A stretch of 42,657 nucleotides of DNA from CAMTWZ01 sp041749075. Lineage in GTDB: Bacteria; Bacteroidota; Rhodothermia; Balneolales; HLUCCA01. Positions 7,738 to 16,726 of the stretch are shown one piece after another (the stretch's first letter is position 1; each line of letters starts with the position of its first letter). The notes beneath the pieces are model-generated. The model worked only from the letters and a program-made list of their open reading frames with translations. It was not told the origin of the DNA and ran no database searches. The position numbers and the translations under genes were made by a program. The DNA is taken from positions 1 through 42,657 of the forward strand of contig JBGTBY010000013.1 in NCBI GenBank assembly GCA_041749075.1, given 5' to 3'.

Positions 7738-8133
7738 CTACCGTATCAAAAACTTCGCCTCAGCCAACTCCCTTCCTATTTGCTGCACCCCTTGTAGAAT
7801 CCGATTCACTTGTTTGGCAGAAGGTTTCTTGATTCCGTTCGTGTATTGTGATAGAAGACTCTGATTCATGCCGATACGGTCGGATAAGGCTTTCACATTG
7901 ATGACCTTATAGAACTCGAAAAAGCTTTCCAAATCGTACTCGAATTGGATTTCATCGATGGTGTAGGTGAGGCCGTGATCTTCGAAGCATAGGTTCACTG
8001 CTTCCAAAACCATCTCATTTAATTCCTGGTAGGTATCGCCTTGTGTAGCGATGCCGTACTCACTGACAGTGGTGAAGGCGCTGTAGCCAACGTCTTCCTT
8101 GAGCACGGTCATGATGATTTTTGGCTTTTTCAT
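7738..8133 (-). CDS. hicB: HicB-type antitoxin with C-terminal HTH
   Basis: The 131-residue protein has the HicB partial-RNase-H-fold segment at the N-terminus (VLKEDVGYSAFTTVSEYGIA then TQGDTYQELNEMVLEAVNL) and an XRE-like helix-turn-helix at about 85-120 (ALSDRIGMNQSLLSQYTNGI). The family neutralises HicA and represses its own operon. Its ATG overlaps the hicA stop by 4 bp, and the toxin-first order is the usual one for hicAB. The ~90 bp after its stop holds short word repeats (CGGTCTACGGTC). Confidence 0.87.
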   Translation of the reverse strand: MKKPKIIMTVLKEDVGYSAFTTVSEYGIATQGDTYQELNEMVLEAVNLCFEDHGLTYTIDEIQFEYDLESFFEFYKVINVKALSDRIGMNQSLLSQYTNGIKKPSAKQVNRILQGVQQIGRELAEAKFLIR

Positions 8134-8327
8134 CGCTTTGTTGTCTTAATTCCAGCTTTTTTAAGGATATTGTGCAGCAGCCCTTTCTTGATTTCTTTGG
8201 AAGTATGGTTTGGAACCACAAGCGGCACTGTCTTAACGGGATGCCTCAAAATGATGTGACTTCCCTTTTGCCTCACTTCTACCCAACCGGCACTATTCAA
8301 GAGCCTGAGCAATTCGCTGCATTTCAC
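8130..8327 (-). CDS. hicA: HicA-type mRNA interferase toxin
   Basis: This 65-residue basic protein is a HicA toxin, a dsRBD-fold ribosome-independent mRNA ribonuclease. The motif LLNSAGWVEVRQKGSHIILR carries the catalytic His (GSH, about residue 23), followed by VPNHTSKEIKKGLLHNILKK, the conserved C-terminal helix. Length and motif spacing are normal and the residue is intact, so an active toxin is expected. It is translationally coupled to hicB by a 4 bp overlap. Confidence 0.9.
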   Translation of the reverse strand: MKCSELLRLLNSAGWVEVRQKGSHIILRHPVKTVPLVVPNHTSKEIKKGLLHNILKKAGIKTTKR

Positions 8328-8603
8328 AAGGTAATGAATCTATTACTTTTTGCGCCATGAATTTTCACACGCATAGCGTTTTAGAAAAAGCTATAGACTC
8401 AGTCTTCCACTATCAAAAACTTTCGTTCCTAAATCTGTGCAAGGGCCATTCAACTGCACAGATTTCACAGATTATTTACGTAACGATTTGTCCGCGTAAA
8501 CATAATATAATTAATGTATTAACGCGATTTGACAGGACAATAAGTAGCTGTGTCCGCAAGTGGTTCCTTCTTCCGACCCACGGTCTACGGTCAACGACCT
8601 ACG
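8328..8603. other. Intergenic spacer upstream of hicAB with repeat fragments
   Basis: There is no convincing gene here. It contains ATAGC...GCTAT (8373-8394), an AT-rich imperfect inverted repeat CGCGTAAACAT...ATTAACGCG (about 8495-8528), and pieces of the composite intergenic repeat described separately. Near 8577-8600 there is a second set of the ACGGTCTACGGTC words also seen at 7728-7740. The hicAB promoter must lie here, but I cannot pick it out. Confidence 0.5.
8440..8566. repeat. Composite intergenic repeat, rearranged copy D
   Basis: The block TGCACAGATTTCACAGA followed by TTACGTAACGATTT (about 8454-8490) matches the end module of the repeats at 31.0, 32.9 and 35.4 kb, and TGTCCGCAAGT (8551-8561) matches their start module. 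Here the two modules are in the opposite order and the middle is different, so this is a partial or rearranged copy. Confidence 0.7.
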
Positions 8604-9776
8604 TCAAAAAAGTATCGATATCGGACTCAGCGTGATGCACACCACAAAAACCCCCATCGAAATCCATCCTAGTATTCTTCTGCCGCGCGAGAGCTCTTCT
8701 TCCACCATCACGGGAGGATGTTCGATGCCGCTTCCGAACAGGATGAACAGCGACCATACGCCCCACATCAGATAGCCTGCGGCGGCATCGAAGCCGGACA
8801 CGTTGTACGAATAAAGAATCGCGCCACCGAACGAGACGATCCAGGCCGGAATCATCCAGATCAGTTCGCCTTTGTACGCTTTTTGGAACATCGCGAAGCT
8901 GGCCAGTCCCCATAGTGACCAACTCAGAGTGGCGTACTGGGTATCCCATTGCGAGATCATTTCATAGGTGAAGGGCACAACGCCGACTCCCGCAAATAAT
9001 AGGAGTGCGGTGAACACAACCCGTGCCACGATGCGATGACGCACAGAACCGATAAGCGAATACAGGATGTGTCCCCCATCCAACTGACCCAATGGAAGCA
9101 GGTTCAAGGCTGTGAAAAAGAGTCCGAGCCAACCCGCAAATAGAAACGGATAATGATACATCTCCCACATGGGCGGCACATTGTCGAAGAAGGATGCGAG
9201 CCACACATAGAACAGTGTGTTACCTAAGACCAGCGTTTCGCCTTCCGGACTCGGCGTCGCTTCGCTCGGCCATTCCCCTGTCTGTTCGACGTGAGCGATG
9301 GTTTCTTCATGACCGGCGAAGTTCTTGATATGCTCGGGTCCGGGCATGGTCGTGAAGCCGATCAACAGGATGATCATCGATACCACGAATCCGGCCAATG
9401 GACCGGCGATCCCGATATCATACAATTTCTTCGTGCTGTACACCGGCTCTTTGATGCGGATGACCGCCCCGAACGTGCCGATGAACAATAGTGGAAGGGG
9501 GATGAAATAAGGCAAACTCACCTTCACCTTATGGTAGACCGCTGCAAAATAATGTCCGAATTCATGCGCGCCGAGAAACGCCAATAACAGCAATGCGAAC
9601 ACGAGTCCTTGTTCCAGCAAGGGCCAGAACTCGAGCGTGACCCCGGTTTGTCCGACGAACTGCAATCCCTGGAAACTGACTGTGGCTACCGTGGCCAGAA
9701 ACAATCCACCGTGAATGAGAGCGGGTTTGACCCAGCTCAGGTTGTTTCCAGTCGGCTGATTGGCATCGTCATGCAT
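8604..9776 (-). CDS. Site-2 protease family (M50) membrane metalloprotease
   Basis: The 390-residue polytopic protein is an M50 intramembrane zinc protease. The zinc motif HEFGH is at about residues 71-75, and the third ligand motif LDGGHILYS is near 232, both inside membrane helices. Several more helices follow to the C-terminus, giving a longer tail than minimal S2P enzymes. The family cleaves transmembrane segments, often of anti-sigma factors; the substrate here is unknown. I chose the ATG at 9776 (MHDDANQPTGNN); the in-frame extension lies further inside arginine deiminase. Even so the first ~13 codons overlap the 3' end of that gene (40 bp). Confidence 0.9.
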   Translation of the reverse strand: MHDDANQPTGNNLSWVKPALIHGGLFLATVATVSFQGLQFVGQTGVTLEFWPLLEQGLVFALLLLAFLGAHEFGHYFAAVYHKVKVSLPYFIPLPLLFIGTFGAVIRIKEPVYSTKKLYDIGIAGPLAGFVVSMIILLIGFTTMPGPEHIKNFAGHEETIAHVEQTGEWPSEATPSPEGETLVLGNTLFYVWLASFFDNVPPMWEMYHYPFLFAGWLGLFFTALNLLPLGQLDGGHILYSLIGSVRHRIVARVVFTALLLFAGVGVVPFTYEMISQWDTQYATLSWSLWGLASFAMFQKAYKGELIWMIPAWIVSFGGAILYSYNVSGFDAAAGYLMWGVWSLFILFGSGIEHPPVMVEEELSRGRRILGWISMGVFVVCITLSPISILF

Positions 9777-10969
9777 CGCGCTCCTCCTCTGCCACGGCAC
9801 AGTTCGTGCCCGATAAACGTGACGGCCAGACGCACATCCGCATCCGGATTGAACGGCGTTTTGCTGTAGGTAGAAATGAATTCATCTTGTGTGACAACGG
9901 TATACCCATGTTCTTCCATGGCCTTGAATGTGTTCGTGTTCCGCTCATAACCCACCACCACGCCGGGCGCCAGACAGAAGAGGTTGGCTCCATCCGACCA
10001 TTGCTCGCGATGTTGGTTCAGCACATCCGGTCCGCCGCATTCGATGAACGTGATATCGCGTTCCAAACATTCCTGAAGCGCGTGTTTCAGACTCGGCATG
10101 AGGCGATTCACAATGCGGTCGCCGTCTTTGTTGAGCAACACCACATTATGACTTCTGTCTTGGATGGCGGGAGAAAACGCCACGCATTCGTTCGGATGTG
10201 CGAACGTGAAAATCGTATCGAGGTGCATCGACGAGCGTTGTTTCGGAATATCGACGATGAGCACATGCTTTACGCCCAAGGTGAGAAGCTGATCGGCGGC
10301 CTGCATCACACCGCTGAAGGACGTGCGCTCGCTCATCCCAATTAATACAACATTTTCAGATGCCACAAGGATGTCGCCACCTTCGATGGTATCGTGCACC
10401 GGAATGCGGATCGCTTTCGCCTTCACCGTAGCGAATATGGGATGGTGACGAACCAGCATTTCCATCAATATCGATTCGCGGATGCGGGCCGTTTTCGCCG
10501 CTCTCGAAACGACGATGCCATCTCGGACCACTGCCGCCAGATCGCGCGTGAACAGTAGATTCGGGGATGGATTCAACACGAGGCCTTTGAGCTCCGCCAC
10601 CTGACCTTCCACCGCGAAGCGGGTGAGCGCATCGCCCGATAAGTCCAGTATCGCGTCTTTGTATGGCGCCATGCGCAGTTCCGGTTGTCGGCGGATGAGC
10701 TCTTCCACAAATTCCATCCGCACGCTCTCATTAGCAAATACATCACGAAACAGGTCCACGATTTCGTGCACTTGTCCGCCTTTCGGGACGGCACATTCGA
10801 ACAAGGCTTTCATCCCCAAATGTTCGGCTCGCGCGTCAGACTCAAAAATGATATCGTCAAATAGAAGGTCGTTTTTCGTGTCGGGGTGCACCAACGATAC
10901 TTCGCGGCCGGGGGTATGAACGATCACGCCATTTAGGCGGCCGGTTTCGGAACGTACGTCTACGATCAT
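9737..10969 (-). CDS. arcA: Arginine deiminase
   Basis: The 410-residue protein hydrolyses arginine to citrulline and ammonia, the first step of the arginine deiminase pathway. Visible motifs are the start VRSETGRLNGVIVHTPGRE, the FTRDLAAVV segment near residue 157, the HLDTIFTFAHPNEC segment around 265-278 and the catalytic Cys (about 399) in GRGGARCMTMPISR at the C-terminus. ATG 10969 gives the standard start and length. No ornithine carbamoyltransferase or carbamate kinase gene is adjacent, so ATP production by the full pathway is not shown here. The start overlaps the glycosyltransferase stop (TGATG), suggesting coupling. Confidence 0.94.
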   Translation of the reverse strand: MIVDVRSETGRLNGVIVHTPGREVSLVHPDTKNDLLFDDIIFESDARAEHLGMKALFECAVPKGGQVHEIVDLFRDVFANESVRMEFVEELIRRQPELRMAPYKDAILDLSGDALTRFAVEGQVAELKGLVLNPSPNLLFTRDLAAVVRDGIVVSRAAKTARIRESILMEMLVRHHPIFATVKAKAIRIPVHDTIEGGDILVASENVVLIGMSERTSFSGVMQAADQLLTLGVKHVLIVDIPKQRSSMHLDTIFTFAHPNECVAFSPAIQDRSHNVVLLNKDGDRIVNRLMPSLKHALQECLERDITFIECGGPDVLNQHREQWSDGANLFCLAPGVVVGYERNTNTFKAMEEHGYTVVTQDEFISTYSKTPFNPDADVRLAVTFIGHELCRGRGGARCMTMPISRLETT

Positions 10970-13317
10970 CAGATAGAAGGATTTAGTTGCCGGGCGAGGG
11001 TTCGAAACGTTTCCGCTTCCTCGGGATGCCGGTAATGGTCGTGGATTTGTGCCGCAAGCATCAACAATTCGGGATGGGTCGGGCAAAATCCGGTCAGAAC
11101 CGTGGCCAATTCAGCGGCCGATTCCAGTTCTTTATTGGAAATCGAGATTTTTAATAAAATGAGGTACATCGACAAGGTGCGATCCTGTTCAGCCACTTTT
11201 TCAATGTAGGACTTGCAGCGTGAAAAAATCAGCAAGTCGTAATAATACTGAATCAGCAATTCGACCATCGTGAGGTCCAACTCACTGAGATCCATCTTCT
11301 CTTCCAAGGTCCGAAGCAGATCGCGTTGATCGACCGCCATCAAGGCGCGGATGAGGGCATGCAACTGGTCTCGACTCCATTCACCCGTTGCGATCTCATG
11401 CTTCACTTCACTCGTGAACAATTGTCGTAACTCCAAGATAAACGGCTCTTCCGGGAAATACGGATTGATGAGAGCGCCGATCGCGATCACTTTCCCGACA
11501 GACTCGGTTTCGGTGGAATCGATTTCGGTGATGAACTTGTAGTCCCACTTCCGATGAAAATGATCCGAATTTTTCCAATAAGCGGCGGATGTGGTGTTGA
11601 TGCCGATGTCATCCGTTGTGGTTCCCATCCGATGATGCACCCAGATGCTCGGATCTGCCACAATGCGTTTCGACTCGCCCGCAGCTGTGATGCAAAAATC
11701 GATGTCTTCGAACCAAGCGAGTCCGAAGGATTCATCAAACGCCAACTCATCCTGTTTTCGGAATGCGAGGCAGAAGCTGTCGAGGTACGAGCACTCGATC
11801 AGATCGCCTTTTGCCGCATCACCGGCTTGCTGCGTGCCGTTTCCGGTGCGATCCGCAACAGGTCCGGCCACAACCACATCTTCATTCGCCGACAGCAGAT
11901 CCGCTAATCGACCCGGCGCATCGTCCGTGATTGTCACGTCATTATGCATCACCACGATCGTCTCGCCAGCCGCCATGCGAATGCCTTGGTTCACCGCCGC
12001 ACCGAATCCGAGATTCGCATCGTTGGTAATCGTTTTCAAGTTCATGAATCCTTTCGCTTCCAACTCGCTCAAATAATGCGCAGTATCGTCCATCGCGGCA
12101 TTGTTGATCACGATCAACTCGCGATGCGCACCATCGGCATGGGCATGAAGCGCGGTGAGGCATTCTTCCAACATCGATTTCCGGTCGGTGCTGGTGGGGA
12201 TGATGATGGAGATTCTTATTGGCGCGACGTGCGATGCGCGAGGTGCGATGTCAGATTCGGGCACATCGTCGGGGCGGTCGTCGGGGCGGATTGCATCCGC
12301 CCTTTCTTCATTTATTCGATCCGCCCCTACGTCAATCACATCATCCGGCACATCACCCGGATCATCAAACGGGTCGATGACCATGATCGGGGCTTTTTTG
12401 ATGATCGGGGCGCTCCCGTTTCCATCGCGGATTTTGCGTTTCAGCTCAGCGGCTTCCACATATTTCCGCAGCTTTTCGAGGATCTTGATCTTCAGCGTAA
12501 TGGCGTCCACGCGGCCCGGTTCAACAGCCAGAAGTTTATCCACCGCTTCCAATGCGGGTTGGATTTCGCCATCGCGGATCAAACGTTCGATGGTGGACAC
12601 ATCATTTCCCAACCGCACCGCCGCCGACGATTTCACGCTTTTGTACACATCGGTGATGTCGCTCAATTTCCAGCGTCCGGATCGCACCAAGCTCAAAAGC
12701 ATTTCATTGCGATCGGCGTCGGTGAGGAAGGGATTCGGGCTGACGGTCAGTGGGTCTTTGCATGCCAGAACCAAGCCGGCCGAATCGGTACGGATGATCC
12801 ACTCGGGGAAAAACGCGCGCGTCAGGAACGGATTGAGAAAGCGCTGCTGTGGGTGGATGGCGTCGAGGCGGACGAGGAAGGACGCGTCGGGAGGAAGGGT
12901 ATGATCGGAGATGGCTTGAATCCAGCGGTCGGGGCGGATGGGGACTTCACCACCGCACACCGCGAAAGGAGCTTGCGAGCGAAGGAGATCGCCTACGGCG
13001 GCAGTCAGGACGGATGACTTGAAGCCGGACAGCACGCCCGGAACCCAAACGATGGGGCACGCGGCGTTGGTCAGGGCGTCGTTGATGCAGAGAGCGTGGC
13101 TTCGGTGTTCTGGAACCTCGAAAAAGTACGTGCTTTCGTGATTGAAATGCCTCAGCACGGACTGGATCGCCGCGTTGGTGCCATCATCCGACCCGTTGTC
13201 GATGATGACCATCTCAAAAGGGATGGTCATCTCTTCATACAGGGTGGTAAGGGTCGCTTCGGCGTCTTCCTTTTGATTATGGAAGACGCAAATGATGCTG
13301 AGTGGGAAATCTTTCAC
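10969..13317 (-). CDS. Two-domain family 2 glycosyltransferase with C-terminal helical region
   Basis: The 782-residue protein carries two GT2-type domains. The first (about 1-240) starts PLSIICVFHNQKEDAEATL and has IIDNGSDDGTN. The second (about 366-600) has RISIIIPTSTDRKSMLEECL, VINNAAMDDT, NDANLGFGAAVNQGI and the metal-binding HND motif (VVMHNDV). A TPR-like helical region (about 600-782) ends the protein. There are no membrane helices, so it is probably a cytoplasmic enzyme building a surface glycan; donor and acceptor are unknown. The linker between the domains (about 300-365) is low-complexity, rich in Asp, Pro and Ala, and is partly encoded by dispersed repeats (see 12221-12332). Confidence 0.88.
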   Translation of the reverse strand: MKDFPLSIICVFHNQKEDAEATLTTLYEEMTIPFEMVIIDNGSDDGTNAAIQSVLRHFNHESTYFFEVPEHRSHALCINDALTNAACPIVWVPGVLSGFKSSVLTAAVGDLLRSQAPFAVCGGEVPIRPDRWIQAISDHTLPPDASFLVRLDAIHPQQRFLNPFLTRAFFPEWIIRTDSAGLVLACKDPLTVSPNPFLTDADRNEMLLSLVRSGRWKLSDITDVYKSVKSSAAVRLGNDVSTIERLIRDGEIQPALEAVDKLLAVEPGRVDAITLKIKILEKLRKYVEAAELKRKIRDGNGSAPIIKKAPIMVIDPFDDPGDVPDDVIDVGADRINEERADAIRPDDRPDDVPESDIAPRASHVAPIRISIIIPTSTDRKSMLEECLTALHAHADGAHRELIVINNAAMDDTAHYLSELEAKGFMNLKTITNDANLGFGAAVNQGIRMAAGETIVVMHNDVTITDDAPGRLADLLSANEDVVVAGPVADRTGNGTQQAGDAAKGDLIECSYLDSFCLAFRKQDELAFDESFGLAWFEDIDFCITAAGESKRIVADPSIWVHHRMGTTTDDIGINTTSAAYWKNSDHFHRKWDYKFITEIDSTETESVGKVIAIGALINPYFPEEPFILELRQLFTSEVKHEIATGEWSRDQLHALIRALMAVDQRDLLRTLEEKMDLSELDLTMVELLIQYYYDLLIFSRCKSYIEKVAEQDRTLSMYLILLKISISNKELESAAELATVLTGFCPTHPELLMLAAQIHDHYRHPEEAETFRTLARQLNPSI
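12221..12332. repeat. Dispersed repeats inside the glycosyltransferase linker
   Basis: Within the coding sequence, 12221-12253 reads as 'GCGACGTGCGATGCGCGAGG' type words, the same vocabulary found in spacers at 35274-35297, 36183-36207 and 36927-36950. Next to it, 12282-12332 carries GGGGCGGATTGCATCCGCCC followed by GATCCGCCCCTACG, members of the GGGCGGAT/ATCCGCCC hairpin family found between genes elsewhere. All of it is read through in frame. Confidence 0.75.
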
Positions 13318-13337
13318 GATACCCCAAATATACTAGT

Positions 13338-15152
13338 TTACTTCTGGTCCATGACGGTGTCGAATCCGCGTTTATTCAAGTCCCAGTAGATATATCCACC
13401 TGCGAGAGCCGCCGTTCCCAAACACAGCACCGCGTTGAGTGTGGTTCCGAAAAGCAGGTTCCCGATTCCGAACAACGTCATGTACACAAGTACCACACCG
13501 GCGATCCAATCAAACAGCAAAGGAATGAGTCCGCTGTCGGGTTTCACACTCGGGTTACGTGCGCCAATGGCTTTCCATCCGGGTCCACCTGGACGCACCC
13601 GAGCATAAAACGCATCCAACTTGCTTTCATCGGTCGGTTTCGTCAAAAAGGTGACGATCAACCATACCGGAGTCGTGATTCCCACCACGTAGAATAAGTT
13701 TTCCGGGAATTTCTGGAAGATCTCGGCAGGAATGACGCCCAACATCGCCAATACCACCAAGGCGATCGGCGTGAGAGTGGCCGCCAACTCGCTCCAGGCA
13801 TTCACACGCCACCAATACCAGCGAAGAATCAATACAAGTCCCAATCCGGCGGATGCCGATATCACAAGTCCCCAAGCCTGCGCGATGGAACTCAATTGTG
13901 TGGTGATGAGAAATGCGGCTACTGCCAGTAGCGCCGTCACGATGCGCGAGACTTTGATGTAGTGCTTCTGACTTTCATTCGGTTTGATGAAGCGCGCCCA
14001 CAAATCGTTGATCAGGTAGGATGTGCCCCAGTTCAATTGTGCGGCGAAGGTGGAGGTGAACGCGGCAAGGAAGGCCGTGAACAAGAGGCCGAGAAGGCCG
14101 GAAGGCAGCACGTCGCGCATCACCATCACAAATCCTTCACGCGGGTTTTCGAGTCCGGGATACAACACCAACGACACCAACGCCACGATGATCCATGGCC
14201 ACGGGCGAATGCAATAATGTGCGACCGTGAACCATAACGATGCGAACAAAGAGTTCTTTTCGTCTTTCGCGCTCATCATGCGCTGGGCCACGTAACCGCC
14301 ACCGCCTGGCTCGGCACCGGGGTACCAACTGCTCCACCACTGCACGCCGATATACGCGAAGAAGGCTGCACCACTCAGGGCCAAGACACCGGCACCTTCA
14401 ACGGTGGATCCGATGGTCGGGAAAAAGTTGAAGGTGGTTGGAGGCAATTTTTCGATGAGGCCAGACAATCCACCCACTTCGGGAATATCCAAGGCATAAT
14501 AGGCAAGGACGATGGTGCCTGTCATCGCAATGCCGAATTGAAACACATCCGTGAACGCGACTCCCAATAGTCCGGATGTGAGGGAATAGATGGCGACGAA
14601 AATGATGATGAGTCCGACAATGGCGAGCGGGGCCGAAATGTACAGACCGAGAAATTCAAAGGAGGTTTGACCGAACAATGTGATTCCAGGAAACAGAACT
14701 CCGATCACGGTTTCCATCGCAAGGGTGACCCACGCCAAAATCACGCCGTTCATGAAGAAACCGAAGAACACGGCTTTGATGCCCCTCAGCCAAGCGGCTT
14801 CTTTGCCACTGTATCGGAGCTCGACGAATTCCACATCCGTCAACACACCGCTTCGACGCCAGAGCCGCGCGAAGAAGAATACCGTGAGCATCGCTCCGAA
14901 CAGCATGTTCCACCAGAGCCAGTTTCCGGCGATCCCGTTTTGTGCGACGAGCTCGGTTACAGCAAGAGGCGTATCTGCGGCGAAGGTGGTGGCCACCATG
15001 GACGTGCCCACGACCCACCATTTCATATTGCGGCCAGACAGGAAAAACTCCGTTGTGTTTTGGCTCGCGCGTTTGCGGAAATACAAGGTGATGCCGATGG
15101 TGACCAGCACATAAATGACAACGGACAGCCAATCGAGGTAGGTGAAAGCCAT
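13338..15152 (-). CDS. Sodium:solute symporter family transporter
   Basis: This 604-residue inner-membrane protein has about 13-14 hydrophobic helices and the SSF pattern at its start (LDWLSVVIYVLVTIGITLYF then FFLSGRNMKWWVVGTSMVAT). Helix 2 includes FAADTPLAVTELVAQNG, a variant seen in a subgroup of SSF proteins rather than in PutP or sugar carriers. The family moves organic solutes with Na+; the substrate cannot be read from the sequence. It is upstream of, and on the same strand as, the glycosyltransferase gene, 20 bp apart, and divergent from the transhydrogenase operon. Confidence 0.9.
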   Translation of the reverse strand: MAFTYLDWLSVVIYVLVTIGITLYFRKRASQNTTEFFLSGRNMKWWVVGTSMVATTFAADTPLAVTELVAQNGIAGNWLWWNMLFGAMLTVFFFARLWRRSGVLTDVEFVELRYSGKEAAWLRGIKAVFFGFFMNGVILAWVTLAMETVIGVLFPGITLFGQTSFEFLGLYISAPLAIVGLIIIFVAIYSLTSGLLGVAFTDVFQFGIAMTGTIVLAYYALDIPEVGGLSGLIEKLPPTTFNFFPTIGSTVEGAGVLALSGAAFFAYIGVQWWSSWYPGAEPGGGGYVAQRMMSAKDEKNSLFASLWFTVAHYCIRPWPWIIVALVSLVLYPGLENPREGFVMVMRDVLPSGLLGLLFTAFLAAFTSTFAAQLNWGTSYLINDLWARFIKPNESQKHYIKVSRIVTALLAVAAFLITTQLSSIAQAWGLVISASAGLGLVLILRWYWWRVNAWSELAATLTPIALVVLAMLGVIPAEIFQKFPENLFYVVGITTPVWLIVTFLTKPTDESKLDAFYARVRPGGPGWKAIGARNPSVKPDSGLIPLLFDWIAGVVLVYMTLFGIGNLLFGTTLNAVLCLGTAALAGGYIYWDLNKRGFDTVMDQK

Positions 15153-15306
15153 GGTTTTTAGACTAAAGGTGCGTAACGGGATTCAGGAAAACGCTTCCAA
15201 GTTAGCATGTATCCTCCACGCGGACAAAAGCATCTGCCGATTGATGTTGGCGTCGGTTTTTCCTACAATGCAGGGCGGCATTATCATACATATTAAGCAT
15301 CTCATC

Positions 15307-16440
15307 ATGGTCGTTTTTGGCGTACCCAAGGAGACACAATCCGGAGAGAATCGTGTTGCCTTGAACCCGGACTCCGTTTCCCAGTTGATTAAATTGGGCG
15401 TTTCCGTACAAATCGAAACCAACGCAGGCATTGCCTCCTATTTCACGAATGAAGCCTACGTCGCCGCCGGTGCGACGATCGTAGACTCTGTTCTGAGCAG
15501 TTCGGATGTGATCCTGAAAGTGGCTCCTCCATCATTGGATGAAGTCAAACAACTGAAATCCGGATCCATCCTTATTTCCTTCCTTTGGGCGGTGCAGAAC
15601 CGCGACATCGCAGAAGCGCTTCGTACTCAAGGCGTGTCGGCATTGGGGATGGAAGCCGTGCCGCGAATCACTCGGGCACAGAAAATGGACGCGCTCAGTT
15701 CGATGAGCTCCATCGCCGGATACAAAGCGGTACTGCTCGCATCCACCCACCTCGGCAAATACCTTCCGATGATGATGACTGCCGCGGGCACCATCGCCCC
15801 AGCGAAATGTCTGATTCTGGGCGCCGGTGTGGCCGGATTGCAAGCCATCGCCACGGCCCGACGTTTGGGCGCGGTAGTAGAGGCATTTGATGTGCGTCCA
15901 GCCGTGAAAGAACAGGTGGAAAGCCTTGGCGCAAAATTCGTGGATGTGGAACTCGAGCCAGAGGACATGGAAACGAAAGGCGGATACGCCAAGGAATTGT
16001 CCGAAGAGAACAAGCGCCGGCAAAAAGAAGCCTTGGCCGCTCGTGTGAAAGCATCGGATTTCGTGATCACCACGGCGCTCATCCCCGGTAAACCGGCTCC
16101 GAAACTCATCACAAAAGAGATGGTGGCCAGCATGGCTCCGGGTTCCGTGATTGTGGATCTCGCCGCCGAACAAGGGGGTAACTGTGAACTGACCGAGCCA
16201 GGCAAAACCGCCATCACGGCGAATCATGTCCAAATTCTCGGACCCTTGAACATCCCAAGTTCGATGCCGCTTCACGCGAGTCAGTTGTACTCGAAAAACG
16301 TGTTCGCGCTCGTCCAACTACTGGTGAAAGACGGAGCCGTAACGCTCGACTTCACCGACGAAATCATCGAACAATCCACCATCACGCATGCCGGTGAATG
16401 GAAAAGTCCGACCATCAAATCCCTTTTAGGAGTCGCTTAA
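15307..16440 (+). CDS. pntAA: NAD(P) transhydrogenase subunit alpha part 1
   Basis: The 377-residue soluble subunit binds NAD(H) in the proton-translocating transhydrogenase, which reduces NADP+ with NADH using the proton gradient. GVPKETQSGENRVALNP at the N-terminus and the Rossmann motif LILGAGVAGLQAIATARRLG near residue 170 are diagnostic, as is DFVITTALIPGKPAPKLIT near 250. I chose ATG 15307 because the family begins here; an in-frame ATG at 15142 adds 55 residues without homology. It is the first of three genes spaced 1 bp and 3 bp apart, the split-alpha arrangement seen in Rhodospirillum and many other bacteria. Confidence 0.95.
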   Translation: MVVFGVPKETQSGENRVALNPDSVSQLIKLGVSVQIETNAGIASYFTNEAYVAAGATIVDSVLSSSDVILKVAPPSLDEVKQLKSGSILISFLWAVQNRDIAEALRTQGVSALGMEAVPRITRAQKMDALSSMSSIAGYKAVLLASTHLGKYLPMMMTAAGTIAPAKCLILGAGVAGLQAIATARRLGAVVEAFDVRPAVKEQVESLGAKFVDVELEPEDMETKGGYAKELSEENKRRQKEALAARVKASDFVITTALIPGKPAPKLITKEMVASMAPGSVIVDLAAEQGGNCELTEPGKTAITANHVQILGPLNIPSSMPLHASQLYSKNVFALVQLLVKDGAVTLDFTDEIIEQSTITHAGEWKSPTIKSLLGVA

Positions 16441-16441
16441 C

Positions 16442-16723
16442 ATGGATCTCATTTCCAATCTCTTCATCTTCACCTTGGCCTGTTATGTGGGCTTCGAGGT
16501 GATCTCAAAGGTCCCGACCACCTTGCATACGCCGCTGATGTCGGGTTCGAACGCCATTTCGGGCATCACGATCATCGGTGCGTTGGTACTGGCGGGACAT
16601 TCGGGTGGAACCCTCGGTTCGATCATCGGCTTTCTAGGCATCGTGTTCGCCATGATCAACGTGGTGGGCGGTTTCATGGTCACCGACCGGATGCTGCACA
16701 TGTTTAAAAAGAAAGGAGAATGA
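16442..16723 (+). CDS. pntAB: NAD(P) transhydrogenase subunit alpha part 2 (membrane)
   Basis: This 93-residue protein carries about three to four transmembrane helices and the conserved VISKVPTTLHTPLMSGSNAI segment (about 19-38). It is the membrane half of the alpha subunit and forms the proton channel with PntB. It follows pntAA by one base and precedes pntB by three. Confidence 0.95.
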   Translation: MDLISNLFIFTLACYVGFEVISKVPTTLHTPLMSGSNAISGITIIGALVLAGHSGGTLGSIIGFLGIVFAMINVVGGFMVTDRMLHMFKKKGE

Positions 16724-16726
16724 CCT

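Noticed and set aside
11944..13017. Long plus-strand open frame (357 codons) opposite the glycosyltransferase gene
   Set aside because: It is rich in His and Arg, has no recognisable motif, and lies fully antisense to a gene with clear GT2 motifs.
15142..15306. 55-residue N-terminal extension of PntAA
   Set aside because: The family starts at the GVPKE segment two codons after ATG 15307, and the extension overlaps the divergent symporter start.
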